Of a stretch of 64,000 nucleotides of DNA, positions 8,970 to 15,685 are shown in pieces. How positions within the stretch are numbered: position 1 is the stretch's first letter; each line of letters starts with the position of its first letter. The stretch is from Bartonella machadoae (GTDB taxonomy: Bacteria > Pseudomonadota > Alphaproteobacteria > Rhizobiales > Rhizobiaceae), in the NCBI RefSeq assembly GCF_022559585.1, contig NZ_CP087114.1, positions 103,095 through 167,094 of the forward strand, read 5' to 3'. The notes under the pieces were generated by a model. The model worked only from the letters and a program-made list of their open reading frames with translations, was not told the origin of the DNA and did no database searches. Position numbers and translations under genes: made by a program.

Positions 8970-9116
8970 ATGAAAACCTCTCAATTAAAACAAATGCCTG
9001 TTTTTAAAACAGATGAAGAAGCAGAAAACTTTGTTGATACTGCTGATCTCACGGATTATGACTTAACTGATTTTAAGCCCGTTCATTTTGAATCCTTCCC
9101 TAAAAAAGCCTCTTAA
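8970..9116 (+). pseudogene. Truncated CopG/BrnA-type antitoxin N-terminus
   Basis: A 48-codon reading frame beginning MKTSQLKQMPVFKTDEEAE and containing the DLTDYDLTDFKPV stretch. This matches the N-terminal half of CopG-type antitoxins (PF12441-like), which normally continue with a ribbon-helix-helix of about 35 residues. Here a stop follows FPKKAS, so the DNA-binding half is missing, and no partner toxin is next to it. It may be a relic, or a very short protein that binds a toxin elsewhere. No strong ribosome site is visible. Confidence 0.55.
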
Positions 9117-9119
9117 CCA

Positions 9120-9147
9120 CCTCCCCATTTTTGAGAACGGGGAGGGG
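9120..9147. terminator. Hairpin between convergent genes
   Basis: CCTCCCC (9120-9126) pairs with GGGGAGG (9139-9145) around a 12-nt loop. It lies between the + strand antitoxin remnant and the - strand cassette gene that ends at 9159. A related hairpin occupies the same place in the second cassette (19327-19351). There is no long T run, so termination is only probable. Confidence 0.5.
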
Positions 9148-9158
9148 ATATGTTTTAC

Positions 9159-9437
9159 TTAAGCAACCTTTTTAATAGGGTTTTCCCAATTCGGCTGGTA
9201 AGCTTTTAAAAAAGGATCTATCGTTGCGGGAAACTCTGAAGCTCCAAAATCTGTAAGAACTGCTAGAATCTTTGTAATATTTGGCACGTCATCTTGAAGT
9301 TTCAAAATCAAAGCTTTTTCTACAATGCCCATAACCTCAACCAGTGCCTTACAATCTTTATCTCCAATGCCTTTATGGTTAGAAAATTGAGACAACGCTA
9401 TCCACAAATCACATAAAAAATTGGTATCTACTTTCAT
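9159..9437 (-). CDS. Small conserved protein of the KilAC cassette, copy 1
   Basis: A 92-residue protein of unknown function starting at ATG 9437, with GGAGGT 5 nt upstream. It overlaps the KilAC regulator stop as ATGA, so the two are one translational unit. It is predicted mostly helical (VEVMGIVEKALILKLQDDVPNITKILAVLTDFG) with no recognised motif. A close paralogue at 19364-19642 is in the same position behind a KilAC regulator. Retention of the pair in both cassettes suggests a joint function, possibly as a partner or modulator of the regulator; that is inference. Confidence 0.75.
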   Translation of the reverse strand: MKVDTNFLCDLWIALSQFSNHKGIGDKDCKALVEVMGIVEKALILKLQDDVPNITKILAVLTDFGASEFPATIDPFLKAYQPNWENPIKKVA

Positions 9438-10165
9438 TGTACACCTCCATGGATTTGTTCTCTTAAGCAAGCCAATCCTCTAGATGTGATTTTTGTTGAA
9501 GGGAGCACCTTTTCTGTACCATCCGGTCTTTGAATAGTAATAGCAGGGCAATCCATCAAACCTTTTTTGATTTTATCTTGATAAGGTAATAAAGGAGCAC
9601 TCGGAGCCCGTCGATAGACCCAATCATGTTTACGCAAATAATCGGTTAAGTCCTTTGGTCGTATTTCTAACATTTTTGCAGATTCAATAAGACCAAACAG
9701 ACCATCAGAGCGTTTCAAGCCATCAAGTGCCTTGGCTTTAGGCTCTAACTCGGCAATCACATGGTCTTTCTGCTCGATTTGGCTTTGTAAGTGATTCAAG
9801 AAACCAATCATTGCTTGTGGACTTGAATAATCAATCTGTGGTGTTGCTACTTGCTTTGCAAGTTTTTCACATTCGATAAAATACTCTCTTGCTTGGTGCC
9901 CTTTGTCATTACGCTCGATCATCGAAAGATGTTTAGCCATGTCTAAAGTTAGGTAGTACTCTTTTACTTTTCCACCGTTTTCTAAATTTTTAGAAAGCGT
10001 TACAAAGTCTTTGTTTTCTCGAAACTTACATTCTTTTATGCGATTTTTAATCCAGTCTGCAAACTTTGATGTGATGTTTAAAAATGCATGCAACTCACGT
10101 GCGTTGACCGTTTGAACAGTTTCCTGATCAATGGTTTGTTCTTTAATCTCTATAAGTGTATTCAT
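9434..10165 (-). CDS. AntA/KilAC-type phage antirepressor, cassette 1
   Basis: A 243-residue two-domain regulator. Residues about 15-105 are an AntA/AntB antirepressor domain (VNARELHAFLNITSKFADWIKNRI, DFVTLSKN, YYLTLDMAKHLSMIERND). Residues about 140-243 are a KilAC domain ([43 protein letters not shown]). The C-terminal half is almost identical to that of the regulator at 19639-20358, while the N-terminal domains are unrelated. It is preceded by a structured leader RNA of about 190 nt (10214-10405) with its own consensus -35 box. It probably counters a repressor or regulates nearby genes. The cassette splits the head and tail genes. Confidence 0.85.
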   Translation of the reverse strand: MNTLIEIKEQTIDQETVQTVNARELHAFLNITSKFADWIKNRIKECKFRENKDFVTLSKNLENGGKVKEYYLTLDMAKHLSMIERNDKGHQAREYFIECEKLAKQVATPQIDYSSPQAMIGFLNHLQSQIEQKDHVIAELEPKAKALDGLKRSDGLFGLIESAKMLEIRPKDLTDYLRKHDWVYRRAPSAPLLPYQDKIKKGLMDCPAITIQRPDGTEKVLPSTKITSRGLACLREQIHGGVQ

Positions 10166-10211
10166 AATGAATTCCTTGATGTTAGACGTTTTTGATTGAC
10201 ACTCTAAAAGA

Positions 10212-10412
10212 GCGCCGGGTGCTCAAAAACACGGCATCAAGTCCGTCGTTATGCTTTCCCCCTAAGGGTATTGTATAGCATAACCACACCCGACAAAGCT
10301 ATTATATGCGTGTAGCATATAATGAGTCAAAGCTTTTAAATTGCGGAAGACTGATTATTTCGGCAACCAATCCGCTTGATGTTTTAAGGTGTTTTTGAGG
10401 CACCTGATTCGA
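10212..10412 (-). ncRNA. Structured leader RNA with complementary hairpin loops, copy 1
   Basis: A conserved element of about 190 nt upstream of the cassette 1 regulator. On the - strand a -35 TTGACA (10439-10434) and a -10 near 10417-10412 place the start close to 10405. There a hairpin begins at once (AGGTG/CACCT, 10387-10405). The far end is a second hairpin (GCC..GTG/CACGGC, 10214-10235). The two loops are complementary (CTCAAAAA and TTTTTGAG). Inside lie further stems: GTTATGCT/AGCATAAC and ATTATATG/CATATAAT. Length and position next to a DNA-binding regulator recall the Bartonella-specific Brt RNAs as I remember them, but identity is unverified. Confidence 0.7.
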
Positions 10413-10485
10413 AAATATATATTACAGAAATAATGTCAAGTATCTTTCGATAATTTTTTAATATTTTTTGCTAATTTGATCTTTG

Positions 10486-10685
10486 ATGCCGGGCGCTCAA
10501 AAACACGGCGTACAGTCCGTCGTTATGCTTTCCCCGCAAGGGTATTGTATAGCATAACTACACCCGACAAGCCATTATATGCGTGCAACATATAACGAGT
10601 CAAAGCTTTTAATTGGCGGAGAAAAGATTGTTTCGGCAATCCATCCGCTGTGTATTTAAGGTGTTTGTTAGGCACCTGATTCGAT
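10486..10685 (-). ncRNA. Structured leader RNA, tandem copy 2 (partly decayed)
   Basis: A second copy of the same element, 274 bp upstream of copy 1 on the - strand, with its own TTGACA (10711-10706). Internal stems are kept (GTTATGCT/AGCATAAC; ATTATATG/CATATAAC with a wobble). The outer hairpin stem has a mismatch (GCG against CAC), and the two terminal loops (CTCAAAAA, TTTGTTAG) no longer match perfectly. It has no gene of its own; copy 1 follows it. Downstream of the 3' hairpin the - strand is AT-rich. Confidence 0.6.
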
Positions 10686-10751
10686 TATTCATATTCCCAT
10701 AATCTTGTCAAGCAGTAATATAAGATTTTTTAAAAATGATAAGAGGGTTCT

Positions 10752-11102
10752 TTATTTTACCTCCCTTAAAATAAGCTTATACATACCGGATTCAGAGGCT
10801 TGGACATCTGTGACAATGAAGCGCTCTTGAGTTGTCTCTTCAGTGTTTTCAGGGGCGAGCACCACGACATTATCCTCAGCTTTTGGTGGCAATCCGCCAA
10901 TATCATTGATACAAAGATCAAGTTCTTTTCTTGGAATTGTTGTTGGTATTCTGCCACCAGCATCCGATTCAGAATGTTTGATGCCGTAAATCGCTGTAAT
11001 CCGAAAAGATTGCTGGTTATCCTTTCGCGTATAGATGACGGGCTGCCCAAAGGTGTTGCGTACCTCTTTTACCATTTTGTTAAGCAGCCCGTGCCATCGC
11101 AT
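10752..11102 (-). CDS. Head-tail joining protein (lambda FII-like)
   Basis: A 116-residue protein just after the capsid gene. It has a beta-rich pattern (QSFRITAIYGIKHSE, IPRKELDLCINDIGGLPPKAEDNVVV, FIVTDVQASESGMYKLILREV) that matches lambda FII-type head-tail attachment proteins in length and layout. The start at 11102 is supported by GGAGGG 7 nt upstream, within the end of the capsid gene; an upstream GTG at 11117 is less likely. It would form the connector ring below the portal. The cassette 1 insertion begins right after it. Confidence 0.65.
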   Translation of the reverse strand: MRWHGLLNKMVKEVRNTFGQPVIYTRKDNQQSFRITAIYGIKHSESDAGGRIPTTIPRKELDLCINDIGGLPPKAEDNVVVLAPENTEETTQERFIVTDVQASESGMYKLILREVK

Positions 11103-11103
11103 G

Positions 11104-12180
11104 TTATTTCCCTCCAATGACGGCTTTGAACAGCATTTCAGGACGTGTGCAAATGTAAAGCGGATAGCTGTAAACTTCAGGCTTTACCCATGCATTACGG
11201 TCATGATCGACGATTAGCATCGTGTAGAGAGGTTTTCCCACCGTGTTGGCAAAATCTAAGCTTTCACCAGGTGCAAAGGTTTTCTGGAATACACCAGGCG
11301 CATTAACAGGAAAGAATTGACATTCATCAGGCTTAATTCCTATCGCACGCTTTGTTCCAGCCTTTGCACTCACATTATAGTTATGAATACTGCGATAATT
11401 GATAAAGGTCACACCCGCAAAGTCAAAACTACCAAAGCTCCCTGAGCCAAGAGCACTTGGTGTTGCAACGCCTCCTGCGCTATTGAGTGTCTGAGCTAAG
11501 GCTGTGTTTAAATAGGTTTCACGAATGGTTTTATGGTTTTTTAGTTTGGAAAAGAATTCATTCCCACAAAGTCCAATAATCCGTGAACGGTCAGAGAATG
11601 CTCCTTTTGAAGCTTCAATCATTCGCATAATGACCTGATCAACATTATCAGCAACATTGGTTGTTTCATTCTCCAGTTTAAAGTCAATTGGCTTTGGTGG
11701 GGTAATTTCCCATTCCTTATACCAATCGACAATCACCGAACCATCAGCATCAAGGACAACACCTTGAACAGCACCAAGCTGCATGTTTTCCCATGTCAAT
11801 TCGATTTCAGAAATCAGTTTCTTTTGTTTTCTGGCAATATATTTCATTGCCGTCTCTAACTGATCTTCTGTGCCAAATTCACGCCGGTTTTGGATTTCTT
11901 CTGATTTCACAGTATCACTTTTGGCAATACGGGTTGTTTTGAAAAACCGAAGATTACGACTGTCTCTGTCACCTTCTGCTAAAGGGGCTCCGCGTTCGCT
12001 GGTTTGAATAAGCGAAAATGTATTATCACGCCGTTCAATACCAACCACTGTGGTGCTGGTTTCAACTTCTTCAAAAAGATTGAGAGAGCTTACAAGACCC
12101 GGTTGAAACTCATAGTTTTCAATGGCTTTCATCATTGTAATGCTTGAGAAAGCATCATGTTTAAAAAAATTCATATCCAT
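11104..12180 (-). CDS. Major capsid protein (lambda gpE family)
   Basis: A 358-residue major capsid protein of the phage capsid E family. It starts MDMNFFKHDAFSSITMMKAIE and shows the family pattern: PGLVSSLNLFEEVETSTTVVGIERR, then SRNLRFFKTTRIAKSDTVKSEEIQNRREFG. The C-terminus has the FFPVNAPGVFQKTFAPGESLDF and TRPEMLFKAVIGG stretches. Length is close to lambda gpE (341). It follows the decoration protein by 12 bp. Its copies form the procapsid shell, and the S49 protease encoded upstream would mature it. Confidence 0.92.
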   Translation of the reverse strand: MDMNFFKHDAFSSITMMKAIENYEFQPGLVSSLNLFEEVETSTTVVGIERRDNTFSLIQTSERGAPLAEGDRDSRNLRFFKTTRIAKSDTVKSEEIQNRREFGTEDQLETAMKYIARKQKKLISEIELTWENMQLGAVQGVVLDADGSVIVDWYKEWEITPPKPIDFKLENETTNVADNVDQVIMRMIEASKGAFSDRSRIIGLCGNEFFSKLKNHKTIRETYLNTALAQTLNSAGGVATPSALGSGSFGSFDFAGVTFINYRSIHNYNVSAKAGTKRAIGIKPDECQFFPVNAPGVFQKTFAPGESLDFANTVGKPLYTMLIVDHDRNAWVKPEVYSYPLYICTRPEMLFKAVIGGK

Positions 12181-12192
12181 GTGCGTATTCTC

Positions 12193-12561
12193 CTATCGCA
12201 ACAGAATTTTATTGTTGTCTTCTAAAGACTGGATAGCTGCCATTTTTTCTTGCTCCAGTATTGCATCGGGCCATATCAGTTCCGAAGCTTTTACAGTACT
12301 CAAACGCGCTGTAATGACGGCACGTTGTTCTTCACCTGTTGCATCAACAGTGGCATAAGAAATCCCTGCGGGCACCGCACTGCCATCAGATGCTGCCGGA
12401 TTAAGAGGGACATATTTTCCCGTTTTTGTTATCTTTCCCATGACAGTCCCAGCCTCAATGAAGGCTCCTGATGCAAACACCACTTGTTCATTTGACATGT
12501 CAGGGTCGTAGCGCCCAAGATAAGCGCCATTGCGAACATCTTCATAAATAATATGACTCAT
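12193..12561 (-). CDS. Head decoration protein (lambda gpD-like)
   Basis: A 122-residue head decoration protein. The pattern FASGAFIEAGTVMGKITKTGKYVPLNPAASDGS followed by AVITARLSTVKASELIWPD is typical of the HDPD family, trimers of which stabilise expanded capsids at the three-fold axes. I chose ATG 12561 because GGAAGG lies upstream; an in-frame start at 12588 lies inside the scaffold gene without a ribosome site. It overlaps the scaffold gene stop by 4 bases. Confidence 0.85.
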   Translation of the reverse strand: MSHIIYEDVRNGAYLGRYDPDMSNEQVVFASGAFIEAGTVMGKITKTGKYVPLNPAASDGSAVPAGISYATVDATGEEQRAVITARLSTVKASELIWPDAILEQEKMAAIQSLEDNNKILLR

Positions 12562-12992
12562 TTCATTGCCTTCCAAATTGATTGCCATTTTGCATGAATT
12601 TTTGCCTTGCTTTCTCCATCAGTATGAGGAACATAAGGCGATAGTTTTAAAGAGGCGCTTTGCGAGCTAGCCTCCGTCAAGACGCACTGGCGTGCTTTCT
12701 CGATACTCATACCGTTTTGAATAGCCTTTGCGGCATCAAAAGAAACCCCTAAGCGCTTTGCTTGCCTTTCAAGGGTTGTCAGTGCTTGAGCGCGCTTTCT
12801 TTCTTGTTCAAGGATGGCTTTTAGGTTTTCGCGTTTGTCCTCATTGTCTTCATCCTCCTCTTCGTCTTCGTTGTCGTCAAAGATTTCGGCGTTTTTATCG
12901 ATGTCGTGATCATTTTCATCCTCTTCTTCATCGCGGATGTCGACAATCTCTTCATCTTCTTCTTGTTGGGCGCGGTATTGTGTGCGTGCCAT
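12558..12992 (-). CDS. Acidic head scaffold-like protein overlapping the protease gene
   Basis: A 144-residue protein with a very acidic N-terminal half (runs of E and D at residues 11-55), then a basic helical segment (LKAILEQERKRAQALTTLERQAKRLG) and a C-terminus ending KIHAKWQSIWKAMK. In lambda the scaffold Nu3 is nested in the 3' end of protease gene C. Here the putative scaffold starts inside the protease gene but in the -1 frame, overlapping it by 172 bp. AAGGA lies 8 nt upstream of the ATG. Acidic, helical character and place in the operon fit a scaffold; direct family recognition is weak. Confidence 0.65.
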   Translation of the reverse strand: MARTQYRAQQEEDEEIVDIRDEEEDENDHDIDKNAEIFDDNEDEEEDEDNEDKRENLKAILEQERKRAQALTTLERQAKRLGVSFDAAKAIQNGMSIEKARQCVLTEASSQSASLKLSPYVPHTDGESKAKIHAKWQSIWKAMK

Positions 12993-13888
12993 GTGTTTTG
13001 TCCTTCTTTTGCTGTTACAGTTGGGGTTTGTGAGATGAAATCCGTTAAGGATTCCAAAGCTTGCGCAAGCGTGCCTTGCGCATCTGCTAATCCAAGCGTG
13101 ATAGCTTGGGTGCCTATAAAAGTTTCTGCCTTTGTGTCACGGATTGCATCAGTATTCAGGGGTCTGTTTTGTGCTACCCAATCGACAAACATCTCGTAGA
13201 GCAGGGCGCAATCTGCTTGCATTTTGTTAAGCGCAGTATCAGCCAATGGCTCGTGAGGATTACCATGAACCTTGTGGTCACCTTCAAAGACAAAGGTCCA
13301 TTTAAACCCCTGTTTTTCATCCGCGCTTGATTGGTCAAGATGCGCACAAACCACCCCAATTGAACCGACAACGCCTGTGCGAGCTACCCATATTTGTGAA
13401 GCGGAACAGGCAATGGCATAAGCAGCAGAGCAGGCAAATTCATTGGCATGCGCCCAAATTGGTTTCTGATGGTGTTTTGAGAGTGCTTGGAATTCTTCAA
13501 CCAAATCAAACACCCCACCGGCTTCTCCACCACCACTGTCAATATCGAGTAAAACAGCTCGGACATCAGGCTGTTTAATGGCTTCACGAAAAGAGGCGCT
13601 TAAGCCTTCATAAGAGGTTAATCCTGAGAGCGCACCAAGCCATGCACCGCGGCGCACCAGTGTGCCATGAACCGGTAGGATGGCAACATTATTGCGCACC
13701 ATGTAACTCTCAGGTGGTTTGAAAGATGCGCTATCCCCTTGCAAGAAAGCCTGAGGGGCAAACTTTTCTCCTGCAAAAAGACGCGGTGCAAGAGCATTAA
13801 GAATGACATCAAGCTTTGTCGAGGCAAGCATATGTGGAACACCAAAAAGCCGTGATACTAAAAACGGCATGTCAAGATTATTAGTCAT
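12821..13888 (-). CDS. S49-family capsid protease (lambda gpC-like)
   Basis: A 355-residue protein of the SppA/S49 family used as head maturation protease in lambda-type phages. Motifs: NNVAILPVHGTL, then AVLLDIDSGGGEAGGVFDL, NEFACSAAYAIACSAS carrying the likely nucleophile serine, and TGVVGSIGVV. The last 60 residues are a basic, low-complexity tail rich in K, R, M and T, written in the same DNA as the acidic part of the scaffold gene. ATG 13888 overlaps the portal stop; the frame extends upstream to 14080 but that part has no protease character. It would degrade the scaffold and trim the portal or capsid. Confidence 0.88.
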   Translation of the reverse strand: MTNNLDMPFLVSRLFGVPHMLASTKLDVILNALAPRLFAGEKFAPQAFLQGDSASFKPPESYMVRNNVAILPVHGTLVRRGAWLGALSGLTSYEGLSASFREAIKQPDVRAVLLDIDSGGGEAGGVFDLVEEFQALSKHHQKPIWAHANEFACSAAYAIACSASQIWVARTGVVGSIGVVCAHLDQSSADEKQGFKWTFVFEGDHKVHGNPHEPLADTALNKMQADCALLYEMFVDWVAQNRPLNTDAIRDTKAETFIGTQAITLGLADAQGTLAQALESLTDFISQTPTVTAKEGQNTWHAHNTAPNKKKMKRLSTSAMKKRMKMITTSIKTPKSLTTTKTKRRMKTMRTNAKT

Positions 13889-15434
13889 TTTTGTGCGCCT
13901 CACTGCCTTGGTTGCTTTCATAAGTCTCAGACGGATCTGAATCTGTGAAATTCGTCGTTTGGTTTTCACCAGAAGGTGCCGCCATATCGGTATCAAAAGA
14001 TAACCCCCGTGCACGAGCATCGGTGTGTTCTTCCTCAAGTTCGGCATGGATGCTGTCGATATCAAAACCCCGTTCGGCAAGTGCCATTCTTCGTGTTTTT
14101 AAACCGGCGCGAATTTCTTCTTTTTCCGCCGAGATATCTTTGTTTGGATCAATCATTTCAAGCGGGGGTGCAAAGCTTTCACATTGAAGCCATGGCAAGG
14201 GATTTTCTTCCCATCCTGGTAATTCTACGCATCCAGCAAGGACAGCCATTTCCACAAAGCGCTCCCAGACAATGCGGTTGAATTGAAAGGCAATGATATG
14301 TTCGCGCCATTGTTTGACGTGACGTCTAAACTGAATAATGGAGGTGCGCACATTGGAAAAATTACCCCGCGTAACGTCTCCAGTGACAACGGCATAAGGC
14401 ATATTGAGAGCCGAGCAAATTCTCATAATATTGCGAAATTGAAAGGCTTCATAGGAACCACCAACCTCAACAGGATTTGAAAATGTAATTTGTTTGTCGC
14501 CATCCACTATGTTAACCGAGCCAGGGTGAACTTCATGCTCCTCTGGTGCCTCTTCAATTTTCTTTTGCGGCTTCGTTTGTTCACGATTTTCCTCTAACTC
14601 CGCCTCATGAGATTTTTCGCCTGTAATAAACACCGCAAAAAGAGCTGCTGTTCTTTTTCGATCAAGTTCCGCATCATCATAGGATTCCAATTGAAAGATC
14701 TTTGTCATACAGCGTGTTATTTTAGGAGAACCGCGCAATTGTCCGGCAATACGGCGCTCTTTGATATGCAGAACCATTCTTGCGGGTACACGCACGCGCT
14801 CTTGGCTCTCAAATACTGTATTTGAAGGGCAATTGTCATAAGGATGGTGTTGCCAAAAATGGTAAGCAACACGCTTGCCACTGGCATCAAATTCAATACC
14901 CATACGAATGTAATTGCCTTCAATTTCCGCAGGTCCATTGTAAGTGAGGTCCAGCATTTCGGTTGGATAGATTTGTAATTGAAGAGGCACCCCAGAGCGT
15001 CCATAAAGGTCAACATAATGCAGTCTTACAAAACATTCACCGGTTAAAAAGACTTCTCGTGCAATTGTTGCTTGCAGACCATAAAAGCTCGCATCTTCAT
15101 CATAATCTGCCTCATCAACCCATTGCCACCATAAGTCTAAAAGCTTTTTCTTTTGTTCTTGAAAGCCTTCAATACGAGGATAGGGTTTAATCCCATCACT
15201 CACAGCTGCGGAAACCCATTCTTCTGTTGCCGAGCCATAAAGAGATTCATTGTCATAAAGCCATCTTGAACGAGCAGTAATGGTATCACCGCATTCTTCA
15301 ATTGCTTTATTGATGTGTTTTTTTGCGGGGTCAAATCCACCCATGCGACGGCTTTTGCTTGCAGCCTCAAAAGGCGGATTGTGTTGACGAGAAATTTTAA
15401 AAAAGTCCGCAACTTTATTGATAAAGCCAGCCAT
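13881..15434 (-). CDS. Lambda-family portal protein
   Basis: A 517-residue portal protein. The N-terminus and central region match the lambda gpB family: ARSRWLYDNESLYGSATEEWVSAAV, WWQWVDEADYDEDASFYGLQ, IAREVFLTGECFVRLHY, and LQLQIYPTEMLDL. A conserved C-terminal part follows (FQFRNIMRICSALNMPYAVVTGDVTRGNFSN). It ends in an acidic, serine-rich tail. It would form the twelve-subunit ring for DNA entry. It overlaps the gpW-like gene upstream as TAATG and the protease gene downstream. Confidence 0.93.
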   Translation of the reverse strand: MAGFINKVADFFKISRQHNPPFEAASKSRRMGGFDPAKKHINKAIEECGDTITARSRWLYDNESLYGSATEEWVSAAVSDGIKPYPRIEGFQEQKKKLLDLWWQWVDEADYDEDASFYGLQATIAREVFLTGECFVRLHYVDLYGRSGVPLQLQIYPTEMLDLTYNGPAEIEGNYIRMGIEFDASGKRVAYHFWQHHPYDNCPSNTVFESQERVRVPARMVLHIKERRIAGQLRGSPKITRCMTKIFQLESYDDAELDRKRTAALFAVFITGEKSHEAELEENREQTKPQKKIEEAPEEHEVHPGSVNIVDGDKQITFSNPVEVGGSYEAFQFRNIMRICSALNMPYAVVTGDVTRGNFSNVRTSIIQFRRHVKQWREHIIAFQFNRIVWERFVEMAVLAGCVELPGWEENPLPWLQCESFAPPLEMIDPNKDISAEKEEIRAGLKTRRMALAERGFDIDSIHAELEEEHTDARARGLSFDTDMAAPSGENQTTNFTDSDPSETYESNQGSEAHKND

Positions 15435-15682
15435 TAATAGCCTCGTGATATATTAAAATAGAAAACACGTGAACGCTTGCGTCCTTCAAGGTTTTCTATT
15501 TGTGTGTTCAGCATCTCAAGTGCTCTGCGAAGTTCCTCAACAGAACGGTTGCTTACTTGCTTATCGCCATGGCGCACGGATTGCGCTCCCGAATAAAGAG
15601 CCTCTTCAATTTGTTCGCGTCGCCTTTTTAAACTTTCAAGTCTCTCAGTTTTGCTGTTTATTTGCTTCAATTCTTCATCCAC
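15434..15682 (-). CDS. gpW-family head-tail joining protein
   Basis: An 82-residue protein between terminase and portal, the location of lambda gpW. It has a helix-rich N-terminus (ELKQINSKTERLESLKRRREQIEEALYSG), then VRHGDKQVSNRSVEELRRALEMLNTQIENLEG. This reproduces the gpW pattern of a helix, a short beta hairpin and a second helix, though it is about 14 residues longer. It has a basic, aromatic C-terminus. It is expected to sit under the portal and stabilise packaged DNA. It starts 3 bp after the terminase stop. Confidence 0.78.
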   Translation of the reverse strand: MDEELKQINSKTERLESLKRRREQIEEALYSGAQSVRHGDKQVSNRSVEELRRALEMLNTQIENLEGRKRSRVFYFNISRGY

Positions 15683-15685
15683 AAA

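Noticed and set aside
12950..13010. Programmed -1 frameshift joining protease and scaffold
   Set aside because: No canonical slippery heptamer found near the overlap, while the scaffold has its own ATG and AAGGA site.
13889..14080. N-terminal extension of the S49 protease
   Set aside because: The added 64 residues are basic nonsense lying within the portal gene; the ATG at 13888 fits the family start.
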